Assembly (NCBI RefSeq): GCF_014161445.1
Contig: NZ_JABBXA010000015.1
Coordinates: forward strand, 124,001-188,000
DNA length: 64,000 nucleotides
Source of the DNA: Microbispora sp. H13382
GTDB taxonomy: Bacteria; Actinomycetota; Actinomycetes; Streptosporangiales; Streptosporangiaceae
Direction of reading: 5' to 3'
A model generated the notes under the pieces. That model saw only the letters and a list, made by a program, of their open reading frames with translations, was not told where the DNA came from and ran no database searches. Position 1 is the first letter of the stretch. Every line of letters starts with the position of its first letter. Positions 39,581 through 48,388 of this stretch are shown one piece after another. A program made the translations under genes and the position numbers.

Positions 39581-42507
39581 ATCGAGGCCGTGGGGTCGAG
39601 GTCGGCCTCGGCGAGCAGCAGGGGGACCCGGGCGGGGTCGCGCAGCAGCGCCGCCACGGCGAGGCGGTCGCCCCACTGGCCGGACGCCCAGGCGAGGCCC
39701 CTGGCCAGGCCGTCGACGCCGGTGGCGTGCACCACGCCCTCGAAGAACCGCCACGGCACCGGCCGGCCGTCCACGAGCAGTTCGTCGTGCTCGACGTACG
39801 TCGAGGGCGCCCCGGGCAGCAGCGAGCGCACCTCGGACGGCACGGGCTTCCCGGCGCCGGTCGAGGTGACCGCCCCGGCGACCTCCTCCCCGGCGAGCGG
39901 CAGGTCGAGCACCTCCGACAGCGCCTCGGCGAGGTCGAACGGCGCGAGCACGAGCGGCCGGTCCTCGACCAAGGGGAGCAGGTCGGGCGCCTCCACCACG
40001 ACCGGGCCGTCCTCGACGTCCGCGACCGTGACCGTGCCCTTCAGCACGGCGCGTACGGCCTCGGGCGGGCTCACCCGGGTGGGATCGACGGCCGCCAGCG
40101 CGATCCACAGGGACCGCAGCTGGGCCCGGTCGACCTCCAGGGACGAGTCGGCCAGCAGGTCGAGCAGCTCCTCCGGGCCGCCGTGCGAGTCGAGCAGCTC
40201 GGCGAGGGTGGACCGGACGCCGATCATCTTCAGGGCGTCCGCGTCGATCCCCGCCGGCGCCTCGCCGTACAGGCCGAACAGCAGCGGATCGCCCGCCGGG
40301 AGCCGCAGCTCGGTCGGCTTGCGCCCGCCGAGCACCGGGTGCCGCGACAACCACCAGGCGGTGTACGACGGCACCTCGACGGTCTCCCCCGCCGCGAGCA
40401 CCCGCATGGGCCGCAGGGCGGCGCGCAGCGGGGGCCGCGACAGCAGCGCGAGCGCGCTCGGCCAGTCCGCGACGTACTCCAGGTCGCGTACGGCGGTGAA
40501 CTCCCGGACCACCGGCGGCACGTCGAGGTCAGGCAGCAGGTCGAGCACGGCCTCCAGCCACTCGTCCTCGAGGTCGAGGTCGTGGTCGCACTCGGCCGGG
40601 TCGAGCAGCACGTCGGAGTCGTTGACCACGGCGAAGCCGTCGAGCACCCCGGCCGCCGCCAGCACGTGCGGCCCGAACCTCTCCACCAGGTCGGGGGCGG
40701 CGACGCCGAACGGCACCTCGGGGTCGATCAGGCCGGCCAGCGACCCCTCGGCCAGCAGCAGCTCGCCCGCCGCGTACAGCTCGCCGTCGGCGCCGCGCAG
40801 CGCCAGCTCGGCCAGCCACGGCGCCTCCCCCGCGGTCAGGCCCGCCGCGTCGACCAGCGCCAGCACGGCCTGGGCCACCGGCTCGGGCTCGGCGTTGTTC
40901 AGCGACTCGGACACGGCCGCGTGGGTGAGCGGATCCTCCAGCACCGTACGCGGGGTCGCCTCGGCCGCGCCCAGCCGCAGCAGCAGCGGGTGAGCGGCGC
41001 CGGGGTGGACGATCCGCAGCCCGAGCGGCGCCAGCAGGGAGGGGTCCACGGAGCTTTCCCCGGTGAGCACGAGCGTGCCACGCGGGCCGCGCACCAGGCG
41101 GCCGTCGGCCAGCGGCACGGCGATCGCGCCGACCGCCTCCAGGTCGTCGGCGGGCAGCACCTCGTAGAGCGACCGCCACCAGGACGGGTCCTTGTCCTCC
41201 ACGGCCTCGCCGGACAGCATGTCCACGACGTCGGCCAGGTCGACCCGGCGCACGCCGAGCGTGGTCAGGGCCGGGTGCCGGGAGGCCCAGCCCGCGGGCA
41301 GCAGCCCGGGGACGATGCCGGCGATCAGCGCCAGGAACTCGGCCGACCCCTCGACCGCCCGCGCCTGGTTGCCCGGCACTACCCCGTCGGAGAGCGACGG
41401 CAGCAGCGGCGTGTCCGGCAGCGCCGTGACGATCTCCCGCCTGACCGCGGCGTCGAGCGCGCCCTTGCCCATCAGGCCGGGCACGAGGTCGAGCAGGTCC
41501 GGGGTCGCCGGGAGCTCCCGCAGCAGCCGGACGTACGCCTCGGCGGCCCGGGCGACGAGGAAGTCGGTGAGCGGCCCGGGGGCGACGTGCCGCCGGTCGG
41601 TGGTCATCGGGAAGGACGCGATCAGCAGCGCGGGCAGGTCGAGCGGCTCGTCGCTCGGCGTCGGCGCGTGCACCACCTTGGGGACGTCGCTTCGGCGGCC
41701 GGCGGGGACGGCCCAGCGGACCTCCCAGTAGGGCCGGGCCCGCTCCTCTGTCGGCCGGTCGGCGAACAGCTCGGCCACCTGCTCGGGGGTGAACGTCCCG
41801 GACTCGGCGACGACGTGCCAGCCGTCGGCCGAGATCGTGCGGGTCCGCCCGTCCAGCTCGATCTCGACGGTCTCCAGCGCCGGCATCGACAGCGGCAGCG
41901 CGGGCCCCGCCTCCTCCAGCATGCGCCGTACGGCCTGCTCGGCGGCCTGGTCGCGCAGCGGGAGCCGGACGATCGTGTCGTAGCCCTCGGGGACGCCGAG
42001 GGAGTCGTCGGAGAACGGCAGCCGCAACAGCGGCACGTGCCCCTCGCGTCCCTCCAGCTCGGCGGCGAGCTCCGGCCGGGCGGCGACCAGCGCGGCGGTC
42101 TCCTCGCGCGACCAGCGGACGCCACCGGTGGCGCGGGAGGCGATCGAGGGCGTGTCGGTCGCCGACACGACGGCGGCGAAGCCGACGCCGAAGCGTCCGG
42201 CCGCTCCCGCCTCGCCCTTCTTGCCGGAGACGCGCAGGGTGCTCAGGCCCTCGACGCCCGTCTCGTCGAGCGGGGCGCCGACGTTGGCGGCCAGCAGCAC
42301 GCCGTCGGCGAGCGTCAGCCGCAGCCGGCCCGGCACGCCGGCCCGCAGCGCGGCGTCGGCGGCGTTCTGGGCGAGCTCCACGACCAGCCGGTCGCGGTAA
42401 CCGCCGAGGGCGAAGTCCTCTTCGGCGTTGGCGTCCTCCCGGAAGCGGGCGGGCGAGGCCGTCCAGGCCGCGAGAACGGTGTCACGCAGGCGCGCGGTGT
42501 CGAACAT
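39577..42507 (-). CDS. Large ATPase with sacsin-like (GHKL) N-terminal domain
   Basis: A 976-residue protein beginning MFDTARLRDTVLAAWTASPARFREDANAEEDFALGGYRDR. The Bergerat ATP-binding fold is visible: E44 and N48 in LVVELAQNAADA, a degenerate GxP segment (NVGAPLDETGVEGLSTLRVSGK), and G-box GRFGVGFAAV near residues 105-112. The rest is a long leucine-rich helical region of unknown fold. Sacsin-type ATPases resemble HSP90 and may be chaperone-like. It is followed upstream by DUF3027, 2 bp from its start. No known enzyme activity in bacteria; possibly part of a conserved two-gene unit. Confidence 0.85.
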   Translation of the reverse strand: MFDTARLRDTVLAAWTASPARFREDANAEEDFALGGYRDRLVVELAQNAADAALRAGVPGRLRLTLADGVLLAANVGAPLDETGVEGLSTLRVSGKKGEAGAAGRFGVGFAAVVSATDTPSIASRATGGVRWSREETAALVAARPELAAELEGREGHVPLLRLPFSDDSLGVPEGYDTIVRLPLRDQAAEQAVRRMLEEAGPALPLSMPALETVEIELDGRTRTISADGWHVVAESGTFTPEQVAELFADRPTEERARPYWEVRWAVPAGRRSDVPKVVHAPTPSDEPLDLPALLIASFPMTTDRRHVAPGPLTDFLVARAAEAYVRLLRELPATPDLLDLVPGLMGKGALDAAVRREIVTALPDTPLLPSLSDGVVPGNQARAVEGSAEFLALIAGIVPGLLPAGWASRHPALTTLGVRRVDLADVVDMLSGEAVEDKDPSWWRSLYEVLPADDLEAVGAIAVPLADGRLVRGPRGTLVLTGESSVDPSLLAPLGLRIVHPGAAHPLLLRLGAAEATPRTVLEDPLTHAAVSESLNNAEPEPVAQAVLALVDAAGLTAGEAPWLAELALRGADGELYAAGELLLAEGSLAGLIDPEVPFGVAAPDLVERFGPHVLAAAGVLDGFAVVNDSDVLLDPAECDHDLDLEDEWLEAVLDLLPDLDVPPVVREFTAVRDLEYVADWPSALALLSRPPLRAALRPMRVLAAGETVEVPSYTAWWLSRHPVLGGRKPTELRLPAGDPLLFGLYGEAPAGIDADALKMIGVRSTLAELLDSHGGPEELLDLLADSSLEVDRAQLRSLWIALAAVDPTRVSPPEAVRAVLKGTVTVADVEDGPVVVEAPDLLPLVEDRPLVLAPFDLAEALSEVLDLPLAGEEVAGAVTSTGAGKPVPSEVRSLLPGAPSTYVEHDELLVDGRPVPWRFFEGVVHATGVDGLARGLAWASGQWGDRLAVAALLRDPARVPLLLAEADLDPTASI

Positions 42508-42509
42508 GA

Positions 42510-43307
42510 TCAGGCGTGACCCAGAGGTTCGGAGTCGGCCTCGTCGACGGAGCCCGACTCGATGATGTCGTATCCCATGTCGTCCAGGATCGGGGGCGCC
42601 GGGTCCATGACCATCGAGGGCACGGTGGTCGCCTCGGAGTGCGCCCCGCAGCCGTGGTCGGCGGACACCACGCGGCCGTCGTCCGGCGCGTACTCGTTGG
42701 CGCAGACCCCGAAGCCGAGGCCCAGCGCTCCGGCGAGCTGCCAGTAGAAGCCGCAGGTGGAGCACTGCGCGGGGGCGGCGTGCGCGATCGGGGTGTGCGG
42801 ACCGGCCTCACCGGCCCGCCAGCGCCGTGCGGCGAGGTCCCGGCCGATCGCCGACAGGACGCGGGCGCGTCCCAAGCCCAGCTCGAAGACCATCTGCTTG
42901 TCGATGTCCTCGTCGTCGGAGGCGAACCCCGGCACGAGCCGGTCGTCGTCGGCCTCGACCGGCAGCAGGTCGCCCACGCCGAGATCCCCCGGGCGCAGCC
43001 GCTCGTTCCACGGCACCCAGCGGGGAGCGAGCAGCGCGCCCGAGCCGGGCAGCAGCACGGTCTCGCTCACTGTCACGATGCGCGCGCGGGAGGCCCGTGT
43101 CACGGTGACCGCCCAGCGCCAGCCGCGGTAGGCGCGGTCGAGGCACTCGAAGTAGTGGGTGACGAGCCGGTCGCCTTCGCTGTCGAAGCCCAGGTGCTCT
43201 CCCACCTCTCCCGGGCGCGCGATGTCCTCCGCGGCCCGGCGGGCGAGGTCGACCGCCGCCGCACAGGCCTGGTCGACTGGAGTGCTACGGATTCGGGTAC
43301 GACTCAC
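42510..43307 (-). CDS. DUF3027 protein
   Basis: A 265-residue actinobacterial protein: helical start (VDQACAAAVDLARRAAEDIARPGEVGEHLGFDSEGDRLVTHYFECLDRAYRGWRWAVTV), a central acidic segment, a short Cys-containing element (AQCSTCGFYWQLAGALGLGFGVCANEYAPDDGRVVSADHGCGAHSE) that could bind a metal with Cys and His, and an Asp-rich C-terminus. This is the known DUF3027 layout. It overlaps nothing but sits 2 bp before the sacsin-like gene on the same strand. Function unknown. Confidence 0.88.
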   Translation of the reverse strand: MSRTRIRSTPVDQACAAAVDLARRAAEDIARPGEVGEHLGFDSEGDRLVTHYFECLDRAYRGWRWAVTVTRASRARIVTVSETVLLPGSGALLAPRWVPWNERLRPGDLGVGDLLPVEADDDRLVPGFASDDEDIDKQMVFELGLGRARVLSAIGRDLAARRWRAGEAGPHTPIAHAAPAQCSTCGFYWQLAGALGLGFGVCANEYAPDDGRVVSADHGCGAHSEATTVPSMVMDPAPPILDDMGYDIIESGSVDEADSEPLGHA

Positions 43308-43360
43308 ACTCCATTTTCACCCACGCCGCGAGCGGACCGCACCGGCTGGATGGGTAAATC

Positions 43361-44674
43361 ATGGAAGGACCCTCGGTGCCTATGGTGAAGATTTGGGCGA
43401 ACGTCACGCGTGTTGTGAGATCACCGGCGCGGGCGGCGCGCCGGCTCACGCACGCGCAGGGAGCCGGGCGCACCGGTCTCGGCCGCCTGATCGAGTTGAC
43501 GGCCGCGCACTCGGCCGGGGACGCGCTGGTCACGGTGGCCCTCGCCGGGGCGCTGTTGTTCGGGCTGCCGGTCGGCCAGGCCCGCGGCCAGGTCGCGGCG
43601 TACCTGCTGATCACCATGCTGCCGTTCGCGGTCGTCGCGCCCTTCGTCGGGCCGGTGCTCGACCGGCTCCGCTCGGGCCGCCGCTACATCATGGCCGGCA
43701 CCCTGCTCGCGCGGGGGCTGCTGTGCTGGGGGATGGCCGGGGCCGTGCACACCTCCGACGCCGTCACACTGTTCCCTTCGGCCCTCGCCGTACTGGTCCT
43801 GTCGAAGGCGTACAACGTGTCCCGTGCGGCGATCATGCCGAGCGTGCTGCCCGCCGACATCCCGCTGGTGACCGCCAACGCCAGGGTCGCGTTGTTCGCG
43901 CTGGTCTCGGCCGGCGTGGGCGCGGGCCTGGCGACCGGCCTGTCGGCCGTCGCCGGGCCCGACTGGGTGCTGCGCGGCGCGGTGCCGCTGTTCCTGCTGT
44001 CCGGGGTGTTCGCCGTACGGCTGCCGCGGCACGTGGACGCGCCCGACCTGGAGGAGGACGAGCCGCGGCCCCGATGGCGCACCGTGCTCAACCTGGGCCC
44101 GGTGGTGGGCGAGGCCATGGGCGCCAACGCCGCGATCCGGGTCCAGTCGGGGTTCCTCGTGTTCTTCCTGCTGTTCCTCGTCCAGGACGGCCACCTGCGC
44201 GGCGTGGACCCCAAGGTCGCGCTGGCGCTGCTGGCCGCCGCCGCGGGCGCGGGCGGCCTGGCCGGGGCCGCAGCCGGCTCCTGGTCCCGCTCCCGCTCCC
44301 CGCACCTGACCGTCATGGCCACGCTCGCGCTGGCCACGGTGGCCACGGTCGCGGCGGCATTCTTCTTCACCGTGTGGACCGCGGCCGTCGTCGCCCTTGT
44401 GGGCGCGTTCGCCCAGGGCCTCGGCAAGCTCGCGTTCGACGCCATCGTGCAACGCGAGATCGGCGAGGAGGTGCGCTCCTCGGCGTTCGGCGTCGCCGAG
44501 ACGCTGCTCCAGATCGCCTGGGTGCTGGGCGGCCTGCTGGGCCTGGTGATGTCGCTGTTCGTGGCCGGTCCCGCCGGTCTCGGCGTGATGTCCGCGGCTC
44601 TCGCGCTCTCCTTCGGCCGCCTCGTCGTGCTCCGCCGCCGCAGGCTCGCCGCCCGCACCGCCCCGGCGACCTGA
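43361..44674 (+). CDS. MFS transporter
   Basis: A 437-residue major facilitator with a cytoplasmic N-terminal tail of 40 residues and 12 predicted helices (LIELTAAHSAGDALVTVALAGALLFG onward). The loop PVLDRLRSGRRYIMAGTLLARGL is the inter-helix 2-3 motif. It lacks motifs that name a substrate. It is divergent from the DUF3027 gene and convergent with the cold-shock gene. In actinomycetes this MFS-DUF3027-cold-shock neighbourhood is conserved. Confidence 0.9.
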   Translation: MEGPSVPMVKIWANVTRVVRSPARAARRLTHAQGAGRTGLGRLIELTAAHSAGDALVTVALAGALLFGLPVGQARGQVAAYLLITMLPFAVVAPFVGPVLDRLRSGRRYIMAGTLLARGLLCWGMAGAVHTSDAVTLFPSALAVLVLSKAYNVSRAAIMPSVLPADIPLVTANARVALFALVSAGVGAGLATGLSAVAGPDWVLRGAVPLFLLSGVFAVRLPRHVDAPDLEEDEPRPRWRTVLNLGPVVGEAMGANAAIRVQSGFLVFFLLFLVQDGHLRGVDPKVALALLAAAAGAGGLAGAAAGSWSRSRSPHLTVMATLALATVATVAAAFFFTVWTAAVVALVGAFAQGLGKLAFDAIVQREIGEEVRSSAFGVAETLLQIAWVLGGLLGLVMSLFVAGPAGLGVMSAALALSFGRLVVLRRRRLAARTAPAT

Positions 44675-44700
44675 ACCCGCCGCGACGCCCGCCGCCCCGA

Positions 44701-44717
44701 ACGCGGAAAACCCGCGT
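44701..44717. terminator. Small hairpin between MFS and cold-shock genes
   Basis: ACGCGG-AAAAC-CCGCGT, a 6-bp perfect stem 26 bp after the MFS stop. It could end either of the convergent transcripts. Confidence 0.5.
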
Positions 44718-44736
44718 GGACAGCCGGGGCTGCGGG

Positions 44737-44778
44737 CGTCGGGTTCTACGCGTCGGGTTCTACACGTCGGGTTCTACA
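44737..44778. repeat. 14-bp tandem repeat at the end of the cold-shock gene
   Basis: Three copies of CGTCGGGTTCTACA (first with G last). The stop codon of the cold-shock gene (44774-44776, minus strand) lies in the third copy, so the repeat looks like a duplication of the gene's last codons: each copy encodes on the minus strand a stop flanked by the same Asp-Val-like end. Confidence 0.8.
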
Positions 44779-45172
44779 CGTCGAGGTCGTCGGCGACGGC
44801 CCGGAGCACGGTCGCGATCTTCTTGGCGTGCGCCGCGTCCGGGTGCTTGCCCCGCTGGTAGGAGTTCGAGATGTCGTCGAGCAGCTTGATCAGATCCTCG
44901 ACGATCACGACCATCTCGTCGGGCTTCTTCCGCTTCGCCTTGCCCTTGACGGTCTTGGCCAGCGTCGGGGGCTGGTCGATCACCCGCACCGAGAGCGCCT
45001 GCTGGCCGCGGCGGCTCTCGGCGACACCGAACTCGACCTTCTGCCCGGGCTTGAGCGCCTCGACGCCCTTGGGCAGGGCGGAGGAATGCACGAAGACCTC
45101 ACCGCCGTCGTCGCGGGTGAGGAAGCCGAAACCCTTGTCGGCGTCGTACCACTTGACCTTGCCACTCGGCAC
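44774..45172 (-). CDS. Cold-shock protein with C-terminal helical extension
   Basis: A 132-residue protein: a normal cold-shock domain (GKVKWYDADKGFGFLTRDDGGEVFVHSSALP) with RNP1 KGFGFL and RNP2 VFVH, then a basic linker (KGKAKRKKPDEM) and a helical tail (VVIVEDLIKLLDDISNSYQRGKHPDAAHAKKIATVLRAVADDLDV). The tail is about twice the length of a plain CspA and is known in actinobacteria. It binds single-stranded nucleic acid. GTG start with GAGG 8 bases upstream. It is divergent from the Helicase_C_3/XPB unit. Confidence 0.92.
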   Translation of the reverse strand: MPSGKVKWYDADKGFGFLTRDDGGEVFVHSSALPKGVEALKPGQKVEFGVAESRRGQQALSVRVIDQPPTLAKTVKGKAKRKKPDEMVVIVEDLIKLLDDISNSYQRGKHPDAAHAKKIATVLRAVADDLDV

Positions 45173-45360
45173 AGGGGTGACCTCGTTCAGACTGTCGTGA
45201 AGGTGACTGTAGGTAGGTTATGCCCAGAGACAGGCCCCGCGGACCCACTCGGAGGCCAATGAAGCATCCCGTGACGACATTCTTGTGGATCTTTCCGGCG
45301 AGTGCGCGAAACCCCTGCCGTACGGGCGCTCCGGCGGCCGGATGAAGGTCGAGCCCTACC
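45173..45360. promoter_or_regulatory. Divergent region between cold-shock and helicase genes
   Basis: 188 bp. On the minus strand TAACCTACC at about 45208-45216 could be a -10 for the cold-shock gene, giving a leader of about 35 bases. No clear element for the plus-strand gene. Confidence 0.4.
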
Positions 45361-47745
45361 ATGGAGAAGATGACGGGCACGGACTTCAGCGAGTGGCTGC
45401 GCGGCCGTTCCGACGAGCGGTTGCGGGCGCTCGTGGCGGCGCGGCCCGAACTCGTAACGCCCGTCCCGGCCCACATCGACGGTCTCGCCGCCCGGGCCTG
45501 CAGCCCCTCGGCGATCGGCCGGGCGCTCGACCGGCTCAACCGGTTCTCGCTCTCCGTGCTGGAGACGCTGGCCCTGCGGCCCGGCCCCGCCGACCGTGAG
45601 ACGTTGCTGACCCTGCTCGGCCGCGCCGTGCCGGACGGGCCCGGTCAGGAGGCCCTCGGGCCCGCCCTCGACGCCGCGCTCGACCTGCTGACCACGCGCG
45701 CCCTGATCTACGGGCCCGAAGACGCGCTGCTGCCCGCGCCGGGGGTGGCCGACGCGCTCGAACCCCCGGCCGCCCTGGGGCCGCCGGTCGCCGAGGTCTT
45801 CCGTCACCACCCGCCCGAACGGCTCGACGTGCTCCTGCGGGACATCGACCCGGCGTACGAGGGCGGCGGCGGGCACACCGACGGCGGACGGCCCGCCAGG
45901 GAGCGTCTCGCGGCGCTGCTCGCCGACCCCGCGACGGTCGGCCGCCTCGTCGGCGAGGTCTCCCCGCAGGCGAGGGCCGCTCTGGACGAGCTGGTGTGGG
46001 GCCCGGCGAGCGGACGGCTACCGAACGCCCGCCGCGACGTGGACACGGCGGGGGCGCAGTCGCCCATCGAGCAGTTGCTCGCCCGCGGCCTGCTGGGCGC
46101 AACCGGAGAGGAGACGGTCGCACTCCCCCGGGAGGTCGCCCTCGTGCTGCGCGACGGCTGCGTGCACCGCGACCTGTCCCCCGGCCCGCCGGCCCTGGAG
46201 GGGCCCGTACGCGACCAGGATCTGGCCGACCGCACGGCCGCCGGGCAGGCGTTCACGTTCGTGCGCACGGTCGAGGAGCTGTGCGAGGTGTGGAGCGTGG
46301 ACCCTCCGGGGGTGCTGCGCGCGGGCGGCCTCGCCGTACGGGACCTGAGGCGGACGGCGCAGCTGCTCGACCTGCCGGAATGGGCGGCGGGCCTGGTCGT
46401 CGAGGTCGCGCACGCGGCCGGGCTGGTCGCCGCGGGCGAGGGGGAGTGGCTGCCGACCGGCGGCTACGACGCCTGGCGGATCAAGGCCACCGAGGACCGG
46501 TGGGCCGTGCTCGCCGACGCGTGGGCCGCGATGGAACGCGCCCCCGGGCTGATCGGCGAGCGCGACGACCGGGACCGCCCGATGAACGCCCTCCACCCGG
46601 ACCTGCGCAGGCCGGGGGCCGCCCAGACGCGGGCACGCGCGCTCGCCGTGCTGGAGTCCGCGCCGACCGGCCTCGCGCCGACGCCCGAGTCGGTGCTGGC
46701 CCGGCTCGCCTGGGAGCAGCCCCGCCGCCGTCCCGCACTGCGCGACCGGCTCGTGCGGTTCGCCCTGCGCGAGGCCGAGCACATCGGCGTGACCGGCCTC
46801 GGCGTGCCGTCCTCGCACGGCCGCTCGGTCGCGCGCGGAGACGGCCGTGCGGCGGGCCTGCTCGCGCCGCTGCTGCCGCGGCCGGTCGACCACGTGCTGC
46901 TGCAGGCCGACCTGACGGCCGTGGCGCCGGGCCCGCTGACCACCGACCTCGGCCGCCGGCTCGCGCTCACGGCCGACGTGGAGAGCAAGGGCGGGGCGAC
47001 GGTGTACCGCTTCTCCGAGCAGTCGATCCGCCGGGCGCTCGACGCGGGGCAGTCGGCCGGCGACCTGCTCGCCATGCTGGAGCGCCACTCGGCCACCCCG
47101 GTCCCCCAGCCGCTGGCCTACCTGGTGACGGACGTCGCCCGCCGTCACGGCCGCATCCGCGTCGGCGCGGCGTCGGCCTACATCCGGTGCGACGACCCGG
47201 CCCTGCTCGACGAGGTGCTCGCCGACAAACGGGCCCACCTGCTCCGGCTGCGGCGGCTCGCGCCGACCGTGCTGGTTTCCAAGACGTCCCGGGCGGCGCT
47301 GGTCGACTCGCTGCGGGCGATGGGATACGCGCCGGTGGCCGAGTCCCTGGAGGGCGACGTGGTCGTCGCGCGGGCCGACGCCCGGCGGACCGAGGGACAG
47401 CTCGCCGCCCGCGTGACCGCCACCGCCGCGCCCGACCCCGAGACGCTGACCGCCGCCGTACGCGCGATGAGGGCGGGAGACTCGCGCCGGCGGCCGGTCG
47501 AGGCGCCCGAGGGCCAGGTGCCCCGCTCCCCCGCGACCGCCACGATCAGCGCACTCCAGGAGGCCATCCGGCAGGGGTCGCGGGTGTGGATCGGCTACCT
47601 CGACTCGCAGGGACACGCCACCAGCCGGATCCTCGAACCGGCCCGGATGGAGGGCGGCTACCTCACCGCGTACGACGAGACCAGGGCGACGGTCCACCGC
47701 TTCGCCCTGCATCGGATCACGGGCATCGCCGACATCGGACGATGA
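45361..47745 (+). CDS. Helicase_C_3 / WYL-ended protein, XPB partner
   Basis: A 794-residue protein. The first 400 residues are helical and winged-helix-like (SPSAIGRALDRLNRFSLSVLETLAL), the central part contains HVLLQADLTAVAPGPLTTDLGRRLALTADVESKGGATVYRFSEQSIRRALDAG, the Helicase_C_3 core, and the end resembles a WYL-like beta domain (RQGSRVWIGYLDSQGHATSRILEPARMEGGYLTAYDETRATVHRFALHRITGI). It has no helicase ATPase motifs of its own. In mycobacteria the corresponding gene (Rv0862c) is next to XPB, so it probably works with the helicase as a DNA-binding or regulatory subunit. Confidence 0.88.
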   Translation: MEKMTGTDFSEWLRGRSDERLRALVAARPELVTPVPAHIDGLAARACSPSAIGRALDRLNRFSLSVLETLALRPGPADRETLLTLLGRAVPDGPGQEALGPALDAALDLLTTRALIYGPEDALLPAPGVADALEPPAALGPPVAEVFRHHPPERLDVLLRDIDPAYEGGGGHTDGGRPARERLAALLADPATVGRLVGEVSPQARAALDELVWGPASGRLPNARRDVDTAGAQSPIEQLLARGLLGATGEETVALPREVALVLRDGCVHRDLSPGPPALEGPVRDQDLADRTAAGQAFTFVRTVEELCEVWSVDPPGVLRAGGLAVRDLRRTAQLLDLPEWAAGLVVEVAHAAGLVAAGEGEWLPTGGYDAWRIKATEDRWAVLADAWAAMERAPGLIGERDDRDRPMNALHPDLRRPGAAQTRARALAVLESAPTGLAPTPESVLARLAWEQPRRRPALRDRLVRFALREAEHIGVTGLGVPSSHGRSVARGDGRAAGLLAPLLPRPVDHVLLQADLTAVAPGPLTTDLGRRLALTADVESKGGATVYRFSEQSIRRALDAGQSAGDLLAMLERHSATPVPQPLAYLVTDVARRHGRIRVGAASAYIRCDDPALLDEVLADKRAHLLRLRRLAPTVLVSKTSRAALVDSLRAMGYAPVAESLEGDVVVARADARRTEGQLAARVTATAAPDPETLTAAVRAMRAGDSRRRPVEAPEGQVPRSPATATISALQEAIRQGSRVWIGYLDSQGHATSRILEPARMEGGYLTAYDETRATVHRFALHRITGIADIGR

Positions 47746-47792
47746 CAGATTCGTGGTAAATCTTGAGGTCCGCCGTAGTAAAGGATTTCAGG

Positions 47793-48296
47793 GTGACGAC
47801 TCCAGAGCAGCCGGGGCAGGGACCCCAGGATTGGCAGACCCCGTCCAACCCCTACGGGCCGCCGTCCGGCTCCAGCCCCTACGGACAGCAGCCGTACGGC
47901 CAGTACGGCACGCCGCCGGGCCCCGACCCGAACCAGCAGTACGGCCAGTACGGCCAGCAAGGGCAGTACGGCCAGCAGGGGCCGAATCCGTACCAGCAGC
48001 AGCCGTACGGCTACTACCCGCCCGGCGGTTACCCCCCGCGGCAGGAGGGCCCGCGCACGCACGCGATCGTGGCCCTGGTCATCAGCATCGTGCTGGCGTT
48101 GAGCTGCTACGTGACCCTCGGCGGCATCGCCGGCGCCATCCTGTCGGGGATCGCGCTCAGCAAGGTGGACACCGCGCCGGACCAGGCGCGCGGGCTGCTG
48201 AAGTGGACGTGGATCGCCATCGGCATCAACGTCGTCCTGCTCATCCTGGGACTCGGCGGGCTCTTCTACGCCGGGATCAACGGCTACCTCGACTGA
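47793..48296 (+). CDS. DUF4190 membrane protein with Tyr/Gly/Gln-rich tail
   Basis: A 167-residue protein read from GTG 47793, which has AAGGA 7 bases upstream; the earlier TTG at 47763 is less likely. The first 90 residues are low-complexity repeats of Q, Y, G and P (PYGQQPYGQYG type), then two membrane helices (IVALVISIVLALSCYVTLGGIAGAILSGIAL and IAIGINVVLLILGLGGLFYAG) as in DUF4190. Such proteins are often seen in actinobacteria near envelope genes; role unknown. It lies between the two XPB-unit genes. Confidence 0.85.
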   Translation: MTTPEQPGQGPQDWQTPSNPYGPPSGSSPYGQQPYGQYGTPPGPDPNQQYGQYGQQGQYGQQGPNPYQQQPYGYYPPGGYPPRQEGPRTHAIVALVISIVLALSCYVTLGGIAGAILSGIALSKVDTAPDQARGLLKWTWIAIGINVVLLILGLGGLFYAGINGYLD

Positions 48297-48388
48297 CCGC
48301 GCCCATACATACGGCATCCGCGAGACCGGGACTGATTCGGCCCGGCCTCGTGTTTGATATGCGGTAGCCGTATGAGGGGGAGCAGGCA

